A DNA stretch of 17,472 nucleotides, taken from positions 1-17,472 of the forward strand of contig JAILEL010000197.1 of NCBI GenBank assembly GCA_024687845.1. Reading direction: 5' to 3'. Positions 1-7,611 of the stretch are shown here, one piece after another. This DNA is from Eubacterium sp. Lineage in GTDB: Bacteria; Bacillota_A; Clostridia; Lachnospirales; Lachnospiraceae. The stretch's first letter is position 1; each line of letters starts with the position of its first letter. The notes under the pieces were generated by a model. That model worked only from the letters and a program-made list of their open reading frames with translations. It had not been told where the DNA came from and did not search any database. The translations under genes were made by a program, and so were the position numbers.

Positions 1-102
1 TAAATCTTTATTTATTACCTCGCAAAACTAATTCATATGCTTAATTATATCACATAATCTTTGAAATATAAATGGTTGAATTTGCAAAGAAATATCATGA
101 TA

Positions 103-129
103 TTACAGAGAAAAATAGAGGGATATAAT
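103..129 (+). promoter_or_regulatory. Possible promoter for the locus
   Basis: A perfect TATAAT lies at 124-129, and a second one at 131-136. Upstream of the first is TTACAG (103-108), which resembles a -35 box but has a short 15-base spacer. A start near 136 would leave a leader of about 55 bases before the ATG at 190. The flanking DNA is very AT-rich, so chance matches are likely. Bases 1-189 otherwise hold no gene that I can recognise. Confidence 0.3.
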
Positions 130-189
130 TTATAATTTTAAATGTATGTTAGTGATGGGGCATGTATTAATATACGCGGGGTTATAAAT

Positions 190-825
190 ATGAAGATATT
201 TCAATTTGACAATGATATGCTTGAGAAAATCAGTAGAATTACTGATTATGCAATATTGAACATTTTAAGCTTAATTTTTTCCTTACCACTTATAACAGCA
301 GGAACAGCTGTATCAGCAAAATATTATGTAGCGATGAAGTTCCATAGAAGAGAAGAACCGACTGTGCTTAAGCCGTTTCTTAAAGCTTTTAAGGAGAATC
401 TTCCTACTGGAACAGTGTTATCTGTACTGTGCGAGATAATAGGTTTGTCTTTTCTGATGAGCTGGCTGATGATAAGAAGTTCAGAAAAAGGTTCTGTTCC
501 GTTGCCTGTCATGATTAGTTTCACAATCATTTCAATTCTTTTTTTAATGATATGTTTCTGTATATTCCCATTTTTTGCAAGATATGACCTACGGGTTATT
601 GAAATTATAAAAAGTGTAGCTTTTTTTGCCATGGCAAATGCAGGCTGGATACTTATAGGCCTTCTTTTGGAGGTAGTTACCTACTGGTTTTGTTATCAGA
701 ATATCAGGTGGTGCTGGCTTATCTGGCTTATATCTAAAAGCTTTACTTTGTATGTTTTTTCTGGATTTTTCAATAAAAAATTCGATTTGCTGGAGAAAGC
801 GAAAAAAATAGTAGAGGGGGAATAA
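190..825 (+). CDS. YesL-like DUF624 membrane protein
   Basis: A 211-residue integral membrane protein of the DUF624/YesL family. About five hydrophobic segments are visible, near residues 20-45, 73-95, 106-130, 140-165 and 172-192, and the C-terminus is charged. The N-terminal pattern, a short polar stretch followed by ILNILSLIFSLPLITAG, is typical of the family. I chose the ATG at 190 rather than an in-frame ATG at 142: GGGG at 178-181 is well spaced for it, and family members begin this way. YesL homologues commonly sit beside LplABC sugar transporters and pectin genes (yesL in the Bacillus subtilis rhamnogalacturonan cluster), but their biochemical role is not established. The lyase gene starts four bases downstream, so the two are probably co-transcribed. 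The YesMN two-component genes often found nearby are not in this window. Confidence 0.85.
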   Translation: MKIFQFDNDMLEKISRITDYAILNILSLIFSLPLITAGTAVSAKYYVAMKFHRREEPTVLKPFLKAFKENLPTGTVLSVLCEIIGLSFLMSWLMIRSSEKGSVPLPVMISFTIISILFLMICFCIFPFFARYDLRVIEIIKSVAFFAMANAGWILIGLLLEVVTYWFCYQNIRWCWLIWLISKSFTLYVFSGFFNKKFDLLEKAKKIVEGE

Positions 826-828
826 CGA

Positions 829-3057
829 ATGACTGAGCAAAGAGAGGATATGAACAGGGGACTGATAGCTGTAAAAAAGGATACTGGAATATTTCTTGCG
901 TGGAGATTGTTCAAAAGAGAAGTTACAGGCTATAACGACACCGGTTTGACTGGGGAAGATTTTAATATCTACAGAAATGGAAAAATCATAGCAGTAGTTA
1001 CAGATAGTACAAATTATCTGGATCAGAATGGAAAGGTGACTGATGAATATTCAGTAGAGCCAATATCGAGGGTATCCCGGGGTATGCGAGCAGATGGATT
1101 ATGTAAACCAGTAAAAGCATGGTCCAGTGGTTCTAATTATATTGACGTAAAAGTAAATAGACCTGAAGGTGGCGTTACAAGAGATGGAAAAAGTTTTGAA
1201 TATCATATAAATGATATGAGTATTGCTGATGTGAATAATGATGGTGAGTATGAATATATTCTGAAATGGGATCCATCAAATTCACAGGATGTATCTATAA
1301 AGGGATATACCGGAAATTGCATTATAGATTGTTACACACTAGATGGTGAACTGCTCTGGAGACTTGATATGGGGCCTAATATCAGAGCAGGTGCGCATTA
1401 TACACAGTTCATGGTATATGATTTTGATGGTGATGGCTCTGCAGAAATGGTAGTAAAAACTGCTCCGGGAACTCATATGACAATATATGAAAATGGAAAA
1501 GTTATCTCTGAAAAATACGTGACTATTCCAGAACGTGATAGGAAAAATGGTGTTACTGATAATGATAATTATGTGTGTTCCGCAGAAGATTATCGAAAAC
1601 ATCTGATAGAGATGTTTATGAATTGGACGGAACATTCTGAAGTAAAAAATGGCAGGTGGCCAGCAACTCTTGAGAAATGCTTCAATATAGAACAACGTTA
1701 CAGTTATCCATTAAATAAAAATGATGCATCTGAGCTGGTTGATTATTTTCTGGATGTATATGCTCCATCAAGGAGCAAAAAAAATAAGCTTAGAGAATTT
1801 GAAGGTTTCATATACGAAGGTCCTGAATATTTGACAGTATTTTCTGGTAAGGGTGAGGAATTGGATACGATAGATTATCCATTTCCAAGAGATGACGATG
1901 GACTTATGTGGGGAGATTATTCAATGAATAACATTGAACCATGTAACAGAGTTGACAGATTTCTGGCAGGCGTTGCATATCTGGATGGTAAAAGACCTTC
2001 CGTAATAATGTGCAGAGGCTATTATACAAGAACTACTCTTGCTGCATATAATATCCGGGCGGGAAAGTTTGAAAAAGTATGGGATGTGGACTCGGGTTAT
2101 GTTCCTATGAATAATCCATTTAATTGTCTGCCACATCTTAATGAAGGAGATGATCCAGTATATGGAACTCTTGCAGGACAAGGAAATCACAGTCTTGCTA
2201 CTGCAGATGTGGATGGTGACGGAAAACAGGAAATAATATATGGAGCTGCATGTATAGATGATGATGGAAGTCTTCTTTATAGCAGTTATGATCATCTTCC
2301 GGATGGAAGAAGAGCCAAGATGGGACATGGGGATTCAATGCATGTTGCCAAGATTGATCCTGATAGAGAAGGATTGCAGATATTTAATGTCTTTGAAGGA
2401 GCTGAAAATGCACCTTTTGGATATGCGCTTAGAGACGCAGCAACTGGTGAAGTTTTACCACAATATGATGAAGAGGGAAATGTAATCGGAAGATTCGGAG
2501 TATATGCAGAATGTGATCTTGGTAGATGCATGATTGGTGATATTGATCCTGGAACCAGAGGACTACAGGTGTGGGTAAATGATGTATATGACTGTAAGGG
2601 AAGAATTCTTCCGATAGAAGCTCCATCAACCAATCAGGCAATTCGATGGGCTGCAGACCTTACTACACAGGTTACTGACTGGTCAAATTATCTGGCTAAA
2701 GATATAAGAAGAGGTGTTATTAATGATCCATATCATGGAATAATGCTTAATCCGGAAGGAACCCTTGTTAATAACGGAACTAAAGGTAATCCTTGTCTAG
2801 TTGCAAGTATATTTGGTGATTTTAGAGAAGATATAATTCTTAGACTTGAGGACGATAGTGCGTTCAGAATATATACTAATGCGGACATCACCAAACATAA
2901 GCTATATACACCAATGGATGACATTATGTATCGTACCGGAATAGCATGGCAGAATAATTGCTATAATCAGACCTGTTATACAAGCTACTATTACGCATCA
3001 GATATGGATTTTTCAAAAGTACCTCTTGATTATGAAAGGGGTGAAAATGATGAATGA
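829..3057 (+). CDS. Rhamnogalacturonan lyase, PL11, no signal peptide
   Basis: A 742-residue polysaccharide lyase family 11 protein, expected to cleave the RG-I backbone by beta-elimination between rhamnose and galacturonate, leaving an unsaturated galacturonyl end. Residues 10-80 look like the N-terminal beta-sandwich (GIFLAWRLF ... FNIYRNGK ... TNYLD). The rest carries the acidic repeats of the PL11 beta-propeller: IADVNNDGEYE (132-142), YDFDGDGSAE (197-206), TADVDGDGKQE (458-468), IDPDREGLQIF (509-519) and GDIDPGTRGLQVW (570-582). These are likely Ca-binding loops and blades. There is no signal peptide, as in the exo-acting YesX of B. subtilis and unlike the secreted YesW, so a cytoplasmic oligosaccharide lyase is likely. 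It is about 120 residues longer than YesW/YesX, mostly through an insert at about 216-328. AGGGGG upstream supports the ATG at 829. Endo or exo action cannot be read from the sequence. Confidence 0.93.
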   Translation: MTEQREDMNRGLIAVKKDTGIFLAWRLFKREVTGYNDTGLTGEDFNIYRNGKIIAVVTDSTNYLDQNGKVTDEYSVEPISRVSRGMRADGLCKPVKAWSSGSNYIDVKVNRPEGGVTRDGKSFEYHINDMSIADVNNDGEYEYILKWDPSNSQDVSIKGYTGNCIIDCYTLDGELLWRLDMGPNIRAGAHYTQFMVYDFDGDGSAEMVVKTAPGTHMTIYENGKVISEKYVTIPERDRKNGVTDNDNYVCSAEDYRKHLIEMFMNWTEHSEVKNGRWPATLEKCFNIEQRYSYPLNKNDASELVDYFLDVYAPSRSKKNKLREFEGFIYEGPEYLTVFSGKGEELDTIDYPFPRDDDGLMWGDYSMNNIEPCNRVDRFLAGVAYLDGKRPSVIMCRGYYTRTTLAAYNIRAGKFEKVWDVDSGYVPMNNPFNCLPHLNEGDDPVYGTLAGQGNHSLATADVDGDGKQEIIYGAACIDDDGSLLYSSYDHLPDGRRAKMGHGDSMHVAKIDPDREGLQIFNVFEGAENAPFGYALRDAATGEVLPQYDEEGNVIGRFGVYAECDLGRCMIGDIDPGTRGLQVWVNDVYDCKGRILPIEAPSTNQAIRWAADLTTQVTDWSNYLAKDIRRGVINDPYHGIMLNPEGTLVNNGTKGNPCLVASIFGDFREDIILRLEDDSAFRIYTNADITKHKLYTPMDDIMYRTGIAWQNNCYNQTCYTSYYYASDMDFSKVPLDYERGENDE

Positions 3058-3862
3058 TCAGCTGAGAGTTATATATACATGCTTTCCTGGGGGAAAATAC
3101 AAGGCTCTTACGATGAGTTATGATGATGGTCGAATAGAGGACAGGAAGCTTGTAGAAATTTTCAATAAATATGGTATAAAAGGAACCTTTAATCTGAACT
3201 CGATGATTAGCGGTAATGAAAGAATAGATATCAGTGAAATCGCAGAATTATATAAAGGCCATGAAGTTGCCTGTCATACGGCAAAGCATCCTACCATCGG
3301 AAGATGTCCTGATGAACAGAACCTGCTTCAGGTGTTGGAAAACAGACGACAACTTGAGAGAGCTGTTGGATACACTGTCAGAGGTTTGGCTTATCCCAAT
3401 GGATCAGTAAATAGAAGGATTACGAAAATGCTTCCTTTTGCAGGAATCTGTTATGGAAGAACTGTAAACAGTACTTTGGAATTTGCAATGCCTGATGACT
3501 ACATGATGTGGAATCCTACTGCGCATCACAATAATACTCATCTTACAGAGCTTGGTGAAAAGTTCAAGAGTCTATATAAAACCCAATATCTTTATTTGAT
3601 GTATGTGTGGGGGCATAGTTACGAATTTACAGATAGAGATAATTGGGATGTAATCGAACGCTTCTGCGAACAAATGGGTGGATGTGATGATATCTGGTAT
3701 GCAACAAACATTGAAATATATGACTATATGAAGTCTGCTTCAGATATAAGGGTATCGGTAGATGGGGATTTTGTGTTCAATCCAACAGCATATGATATTT
3801 GGATAGAAGCTGATCGCAGCATATATAAATGCAGACCAGGGGAAAAAACCTTTTTGGCATAG
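3047..3862 (+). CDS. Polysaccharide deacetylase (CE4/NodB-like), cytoplasmic
   Basis: A 271-residue protein with the NodB-homology fold of carbohydrate esterase family 4, which removes acetyl groups in a metal-dependent reaction. Visible motifs are SYDDG (24-28; a variant of TFDDG with the catalytic and metal-binding Asp pair at 26-27), HTAKH (77-81; the H-x3-H metal ligands), RGLAYPNG (112-119; motif 3) and WGHSYEF (188-194). No signal peptide or membrane anchor is seen, so a peptidoglycan substrate is unlikely. From its position, acetylated RG-I oligosaccharides are the better guess. The start overlaps the end of the lyase gene by 11 bases, which suggests translational coupling. An AAAGGGG site at 3035-3041 favours the ATG at 3047 or 3050; an in-frame TTG at 3026 has no better site. 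The exact substrate is unknown. Confidence 0.85.
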   Translation: MMNDQLRVIYTCFPGGKYKALTMSYDDGRIEDRKLVEIFNKYGIKGTFNLNSMISGNERIDISEIAELYKGHEVACHTAKHPTIGRCPDEQNLLQVLENRRQLERAVGYTVRGLAYPNGSVNRRITKMLPFAGICYGRTVNSTLEFAMPDDYMMWNPTAHHNNTHLTELGEKFKSLYKTQYLYLMYVWGHSYEFTDRDNWDVIERFCEQMGGCDDIWYATNIEIYDYMKSASDIRVSVDGDFVFNPTAYDIWIEADRSIYKCRPGEKTFLA

Positions 3863-3895
3863 TGACAAAAGAATAATGTATCAGGAGATTTTAAA

Positions 3896-4870
3896 ATGAA
3901 TAAAAGTAAGACTAAGAAGAAGGGTGAATATAAGCTGTCAGATGGCAGCGTGATTACAATTAATAAGCAAAGTACATTACATTATATGAAAAGACATAAA
4001 TGGCTATATCTGTTACTTCTGCCAGGAGCACTGTATTTTATACTATTCAGATATGTTCCAATGGGTGGACTTGTTATAGCTTTCAAGGATTACAGTCCAT
4101 TCAAGGGTCTTGTAGATAGTCCGTGGGTTGGTTTTCTACAGTTTCAAAGATTTTTCCAGACACCGGATTTTTTCAGACTGTTGAGAAATACGTTGGGAAT
4201 CAATATTCTTCAGCTTGTGCTGTATTTTCCTGCACCTATAATACTAGCGTTATTTTTAAATGAAGTTAAACACCAGAAATACAAGAGAACGATACAGACA
4301 TTTGTTTATATTCCACATTTTGTTTCATGGGTAATAGTTGCGAGTCTTACATATCAGCTTTTCAATGTAACAGATGGAATATTTAATATTATAATAAAAA
4401 GTTTAACGGGAAATACAATTGATATTTTATCTAAAAATTCTACATTCTGGGGACTTATAGTCGGACAGGATATATGGAGAGAAACAGGTTACGGTACCAT
4501 TATATTCCTTGCTGCGCTTGCAGGAATAGATATGGAAATGTATGAAGCAGCTAAAATAGATGGAGCGAACCGTTGGCAGTTGATGCGATACATCACAATA
4601 CCGGCAATAAAGACAACAATAATTACAATGTTGATTCTGCGTATCGGTGGATTGCTTAATACTGGTTATGAGCAGATATTCCTTATGAGAAATGATCTGA
4701 ATATGAATATGGCAGATGTATTTGATACATATATATACACCCGTGGTATTAAAAATGGTCAATATTCCTTCTCGGCTGCTGCCGGAATGTTCAAATCTAT
4801 AGTTGGAATGATTCTTGTATTAGGATCTGACAAATTAGCGAAAAAATTCGGCGAAAGTGGTTTGTATTAG
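3896..4870 (+). CDS. ABC sugar permease, LplB/YteP type (system 1)
   Basis: A 324-residue membrane component of a carbohydrate-uptake ABC transporter. After a basic cytoplasmic N-terminus (1-36) the first membrane helix begins at WLYLLLLPGALYF. The helices of the binding-protein-dependent permease domain follow. The EAA loop, which docks the ATPase, is at about 213-240 (MYEAAKIDGA then RW). The family includes LplB and the B. subtilis YteP permease for RG oligosaccharides. AGGAGA at 3883-3888 lies seven bases before the ATG. The partner permease starts 13 bases after the stop and the binding protein follows, giving the standard permease-permease-binding protein order. No ATPase gene is present, as usual for this family, which relies on a shared MsmX-like ATPase. 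Confidence 0.93.
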   Translation: MNKSKTKKKGEYKLSDGSVITINKQSTLHYMKRHKWLYLLLLPGALYFILFRYVPMGGLVIAFKDYSPFKGLVDSPWVGFLQFQRFFQTPDFFRLLRNTLGINILQLVLYFPAPIILALFLNEVKHQKYKRTIQTFVYIPHFVSWVIVASLTYQLFNVTDGIFNIIIKSLTGNTIDILSKNSTFWGLIVGQDIWRETGYGTIIFLAALAGIDMEMYEAAKIDGANRWQLMRYITIPAIKTTIITMLILRIGGLLNTGYEQIFLMRNDLNMNMADVFDTYIYTRGIKNGQYSFSAAAGMFKSIVGMILVLGSDKLAKKFGESGLY

Positions 4871-4883
4871 AGGAGGAAATGAA

Positions 4884-5786
4884 ATGGTCAAAGATTTAAA
4901 AAAATCAAAAAAAGTTGGAAGTTTGAGCAGTAAAGTTACTGATGTATTTATATATGTTGTACTTGGACTGATTGCTATTTCGACTGTGCTTCCTTTTCTG
5001 TATATAATTGCTGGTTCATTTGCAACAGAAAAGGAGCTTACAGAAAAAGCGTTTTTCATTGTACCGTCAGTATGGTCTTTAAATGCTTATAAATATGCTA
5101 TTAGATCTGTAAACATTTTGAGAGGTTTGTTTAATTCATGCATATTAACTGCTCTTGGGACAACACTTTGTATGGTATTTACACTTACCTTTGCATATCC
5201 ATTATCCAGAAGTGATTTTAAAGGGCGCAATTGGATAATGAATCTGGTCATTGTTACCATGTTATTTGGCGGAGGTATGATTCCATCGTACATAGTTTAT
5301 TGTGCTTATGGACTGTATGATACATATTGGGCACTTATTCTTCCTGCACTCATTAGTCCATTTAACATGGTTATAGTCAAAAAGTTTTTCCAGGGGCTTC
5401 CAAAGGAGCTTGAGGAGGCTGCTTATATAGATGGGTGTACGGATCTTGGCATATTCTTGAAGATAGTATTACCTCTTTCAAAGCCTGTAATTGCATCTAT
5501 TTCACTTTTCTATGGAGTAGGATTTTGGAATGACTATTTTAATTCAATGATATATCTGAAGAGTCCGGAAAAGTTTCCTGTTCAGATACAGCTTAGATCA
5601 GTAATTCTACTGACTTCTCAAATATCTGATGCACTTATGGATTATTACGATCTATACGGAGCTCCGCCTGACAAAGCAGTAAAGATGGCATGTACTGTTA
5701 TTGCAACAATACCGATTCTTATAGTTTATCCATTTGTACAGAAATATTTTACAAAAGGAGTAATGGTAGGGGCAGTAAAAGGCTAA
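4884..5786 (+). CDS. ABC sugar permease, YtcP/LplC type (system 1)
   Basis: A 300-residue partner permease of the MalG-like class. Hydrophobic helices start near residue 20, and the EAA loop at 175-201 reads ELEEAAYIDGCTD then KIVLPLSKP. The protein ends with the VMVGAVKG tail common to YtcP-like proteins; the system 2 partner ends almost identically. The start at 4884 is set by a perfect AGGAGG at 4871-4876, seven bases upstream. An in-frame upstream start at 4857 would overlap the previous gene and would place the ribosome site inside the coding region, so I rejected it. It should pair with the upstream permease to form the membrane channel for RG-I oligosaccharides. The substrate is inferred from the neighbourhood. 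Confidence 0.93.
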   Translation: MVKDLKKSKKVGSLSSKVTDVFIYVVLGLIAISTVLPFLYIIAGSFATEKELTEKAFFIVPSVWSLNAYKYAIRSVNILRGLFNSCILTALGTTLCMVFTLTFAYPLSRSDFKGRNWIMNLVIVTMLFGGGMIPSYIVYCAYGLYDTYWALILPALISPFNMVIVKKFFQGLPKELEEAAYIDGCTDLGIFLKIVLPLSKPVIASISLFYGVGFWNDYFNSMIYLKSPEKFPVQIQLRSVILLTSQISDALMDYYDLYGAPPDKAVKMACTVIATIPILIVYPFVQKYFTKGVMVGAVKG

Positions 5787-5794
5787 CAAGAATC

Positions 5795-5817
5795 TTATTC
5801 AGAGTAGTTCTGAATGA
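5795..5817 (+). other. Small hairpin ahead of the binding-protein gene
   Basis: ATTCAGA (5797-5803) and TCTGAAT (5809-5815) form a 7-base-pair stem with a 5-base loop. One wobble and one A-T pair extend it to 5795-5817. It sits in the 58-base gap between the permease and the binding-protein gene, with no U-tract. Such hairpins can mark RNA processing or stabilise the highly expressed binding-protein message. That role is an inference here. Confidence 0.4.
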
Positions 5818-5844
5818 AAATATATAAAAAAGAAGGAGAGTATG

Positions 5845-7473
5845 ATGAAGAAAAAGAATTTAAAAGCCATTACAGCGATGATGGTCGCAGCATCAATGCT
5901 TACAAGTGTTACAGGATGCGGAAGTAAGCCATCAGCTGACGGTGAAGCAACAACAACTAGTAGCACAGTAGCGGAAAAAGAAGAGGAAGCAGCTGAGGAC
6001 AATAAAACTGAAAAATCTAAGGAAGAATCCAGTGCTAGAGAGACTGTTACTTTTATGACTTTGGACTTTAATGCTGGAGCATCTAACACAGGTGATTATG
6101 CAGAACAGATCCTGAATGATGTGGAGGATTATTGTGGATGTGACATAGAAATAGAGTGGGTGCTCAATGATGTCGCGGAAGAGAAGACAACACTTGCACT
6201 TGCAAATCCTGCTACTATGCCTATGGTAATGACCTTTGGAGGGGAAATGACAGGACAGGTTGCGAGTGCAGCAAAGGCTGGCGCATTTGTTAATCTGAAT
6301 GATTATATCTGGGATTCAGAAAAGTATCCTAATCTATCACAGCTTAATGAGAATGTAGCTAAAAACCTTACTGTAGATGGTTCGCTTATAGCAATTCCAA
6401 GAACAAGAGATATCGGAAGATACGGTGTTTCATATAGACAGGATTGGGCTGAGAAAGTAGGAATAACCGAGGCTCCTAAGACACCTGAGGATATGTACAA
6501 TCTTATGTACAAATTCACCTATGAAGATCCTGATGGAAACGGAGTAGATGATACCTTCGGTATGGAAATGACATCTTATACAGGACCATTTGATATAATC
6601 CAGACTTGGTTTGGATGTGGTAATGGATGGGCTGATGTTGATGGAAAGCTTGTTCCAGTACATATGCAGTCAGAATATATTGAAGCACTTGATTGGATTA
6701 AGAAATGCTATGAAGATGGTCTTATGCCTTCAGACTGGACATCAAGAACAACAGATTCATGGTCAGAAGGATGCAAAAAAGGTGAAAGTGGTGTATATAT
6801 AGACGTTATGGATGGAGGACGTCGTATATGGGATTATTTCGTAAATGAAAGTTCATTTACTCCGTCAGTAGTGAACCCAGAAGAACCGGCATCAATGAAT
6901 CTTCTTGGTGCAGTAAATGGAAAGACAATGGCTACATCAGGTTATAATGGATATTTTACACTTAGTGCATCAACATGTGATACACCTGAGAAGATTGAAG
7001 CAGCACTTACCTTGTTGGATAAGATAAATGATAATGATATTCGTCGTTTGTGCGAATATGGTATTGAAGGTGTGAACTGGGAGAAAGATGCAGATGGTAA
7101 TCTTGTAGACCTGGATACTGAGGATACAGCGCTCGCAAATAATTATCTTGGACTTAATCAGATGATTCCAAATATTCCTAGAAGAGATATAGAACCAGCT
7201 CCTGCACAAAATGAAAGAACAGCGAGACAGGCTGCTGTATATGTAGAGAATGAGCCTTTGGCTGTATTCAATCCTGCACTTCCATATCTTGCGAATTCTG
7301 CAACTTATGCTGATCTTGGTTCAACACTTAATGACATTATTACACAGGCTCGTACCCAATATATCTGTGGCCAGATTGATAAGGATGGACTTGAAGCAGC
7401 AAAACAGCAGTGGCTCGATCAGGGTGGTCAGGCAATAATTGATGAAGTAAATGATCAGTACAGTGGAAAATAA
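5845..7473 (+). CDS. ABC solute-binding lipoprotein, LplA/YtcQ type (system 1)
   Basis: A 542-residue extracellular sugar-binding protein anchored to the membrane as a lipoprotein. The N-terminus has lysines, a hydrophobic stretch and the lipobox SVTGC, with the lipidated Cys at 25. An acidic, Ser/Thr/Glu-rich linker follows (about 27-65) and then the family 1 binding domain. Residues 228-236 read DPDGNGVDD, a calcium-loop-like motif frequent in LplA-type proteins. It should bind imported RG-I oligosaccharides and deliver them to the two upstream permeases. Two adjacent ATGs (5842 and 5845) are possible. The AAGGAG site at 5834-5838 fits 5845 better, and alignment with the paralogue's leader at 10986-11010 agrees. 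A strong hairpin follows the gene at 7507-7546. Confidence 0.92.
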   Translation: MKKKNLKAITAMMVAASMLTSVTGCGSKPSADGEATTTSSTVAEKEEEAAEDNKTEKSKEESSARETVTFMTLDFNAGASNTGDYAEQILNDVEDYCGCDIEIEWVLNDVAEEKTTLALANPATMPMVMTFGGEMTGQVASAAKAGAFVNLNDYIWDSEKYPNLSQLNENVAKNLTVDGSLIAIPRTRDIGRYGVSYRQDWAEKVGITEAPKTPEDMYNLMYKFTYEDPDGNGVDDTFGMEMTSYTGPFDIIQTWFGCGNGWADVDGKLVPVHMQSEYIEALDWIKKCYEDGLMPSDWTSRTTDSWSEGCKKGESGVYIDVMDGGRRIWDYFVNESSFTPSVVNPEEPASMNLLGAVNGKTMATSGYNGYFTLSASTCDTPEKIEAALTLLDKINDNDIRRLCEYGIEGVNWEKDADGNLVDLDTEDTALANNYLGLNQMIPNIPRRDIEPAPAQNERTARQAAVYVENEPLAVFNPALPYLANSATYADLGSTLNDIITQARTQYICGQIDKDGLEAAKQQWLDQGGQAIIDEVNDQYSGK

Positions 7474-7506
7474 TCATTATAAAAATTCTTTATAGGTATC
7501 TTTAGG

Positions 7507-7546
7507 ATAAGCATCGGTATCTGAGACTTTGGATATCGATGCTTAT
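7507..7546 (+). terminator. Hairpin terminator or attenuator after system 1
   Basis: ATAAGCATCGGTATC (7507-7521) pairs with GATATCGATGCTTAT (7532-7546): 15 base pairs including one G-T wobble, with a 10-base loop. The bases after it (TATATCG) are not a proper T-run, so termination may be partial, or the hairpin may protect the 3' end of the binding-protein message. It separates the first transporter operon from the MATE gene. Confidence 0.55.
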
Positions 7547-7553
7547 TATATCG

Positions 7554-7567
7554 TGACATAAGTGTCA
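7554..7567. promoter_or_regulatory. Short palindrome, possible operator
   Basis: TGACA and TGTCA flank a 4-base centre (TGACATAAGTGTCA), giving a 14-base dyad 45 bases upstream of the MATE start codon. The symmetry and spacing would suit a dimeric repressor site. No regulator gene is in the window and I found no second copy, so this is tentative. Confidence 0.25.
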
Positions 7568-7611
7568 AAAGAAAATTTTGAAACACATCACATTAATATA
7601 AGGGCAAAAAA

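Noticed and set aside
142..189. Extra N-terminal residues of the YesL-like protein from an earlier ATG
   Set aside because: The ATG at 190 has a better-spaced GGGG site, and family members begin at the MKIFQFD-like segment.
1339..2633. Long open frames on the minus strand inside the PL11 gene
   Set aside because: They are antisense to a confidently assigned gene, and their translations are Ser/Ile/Tyr/His-rich with no domain pattern.
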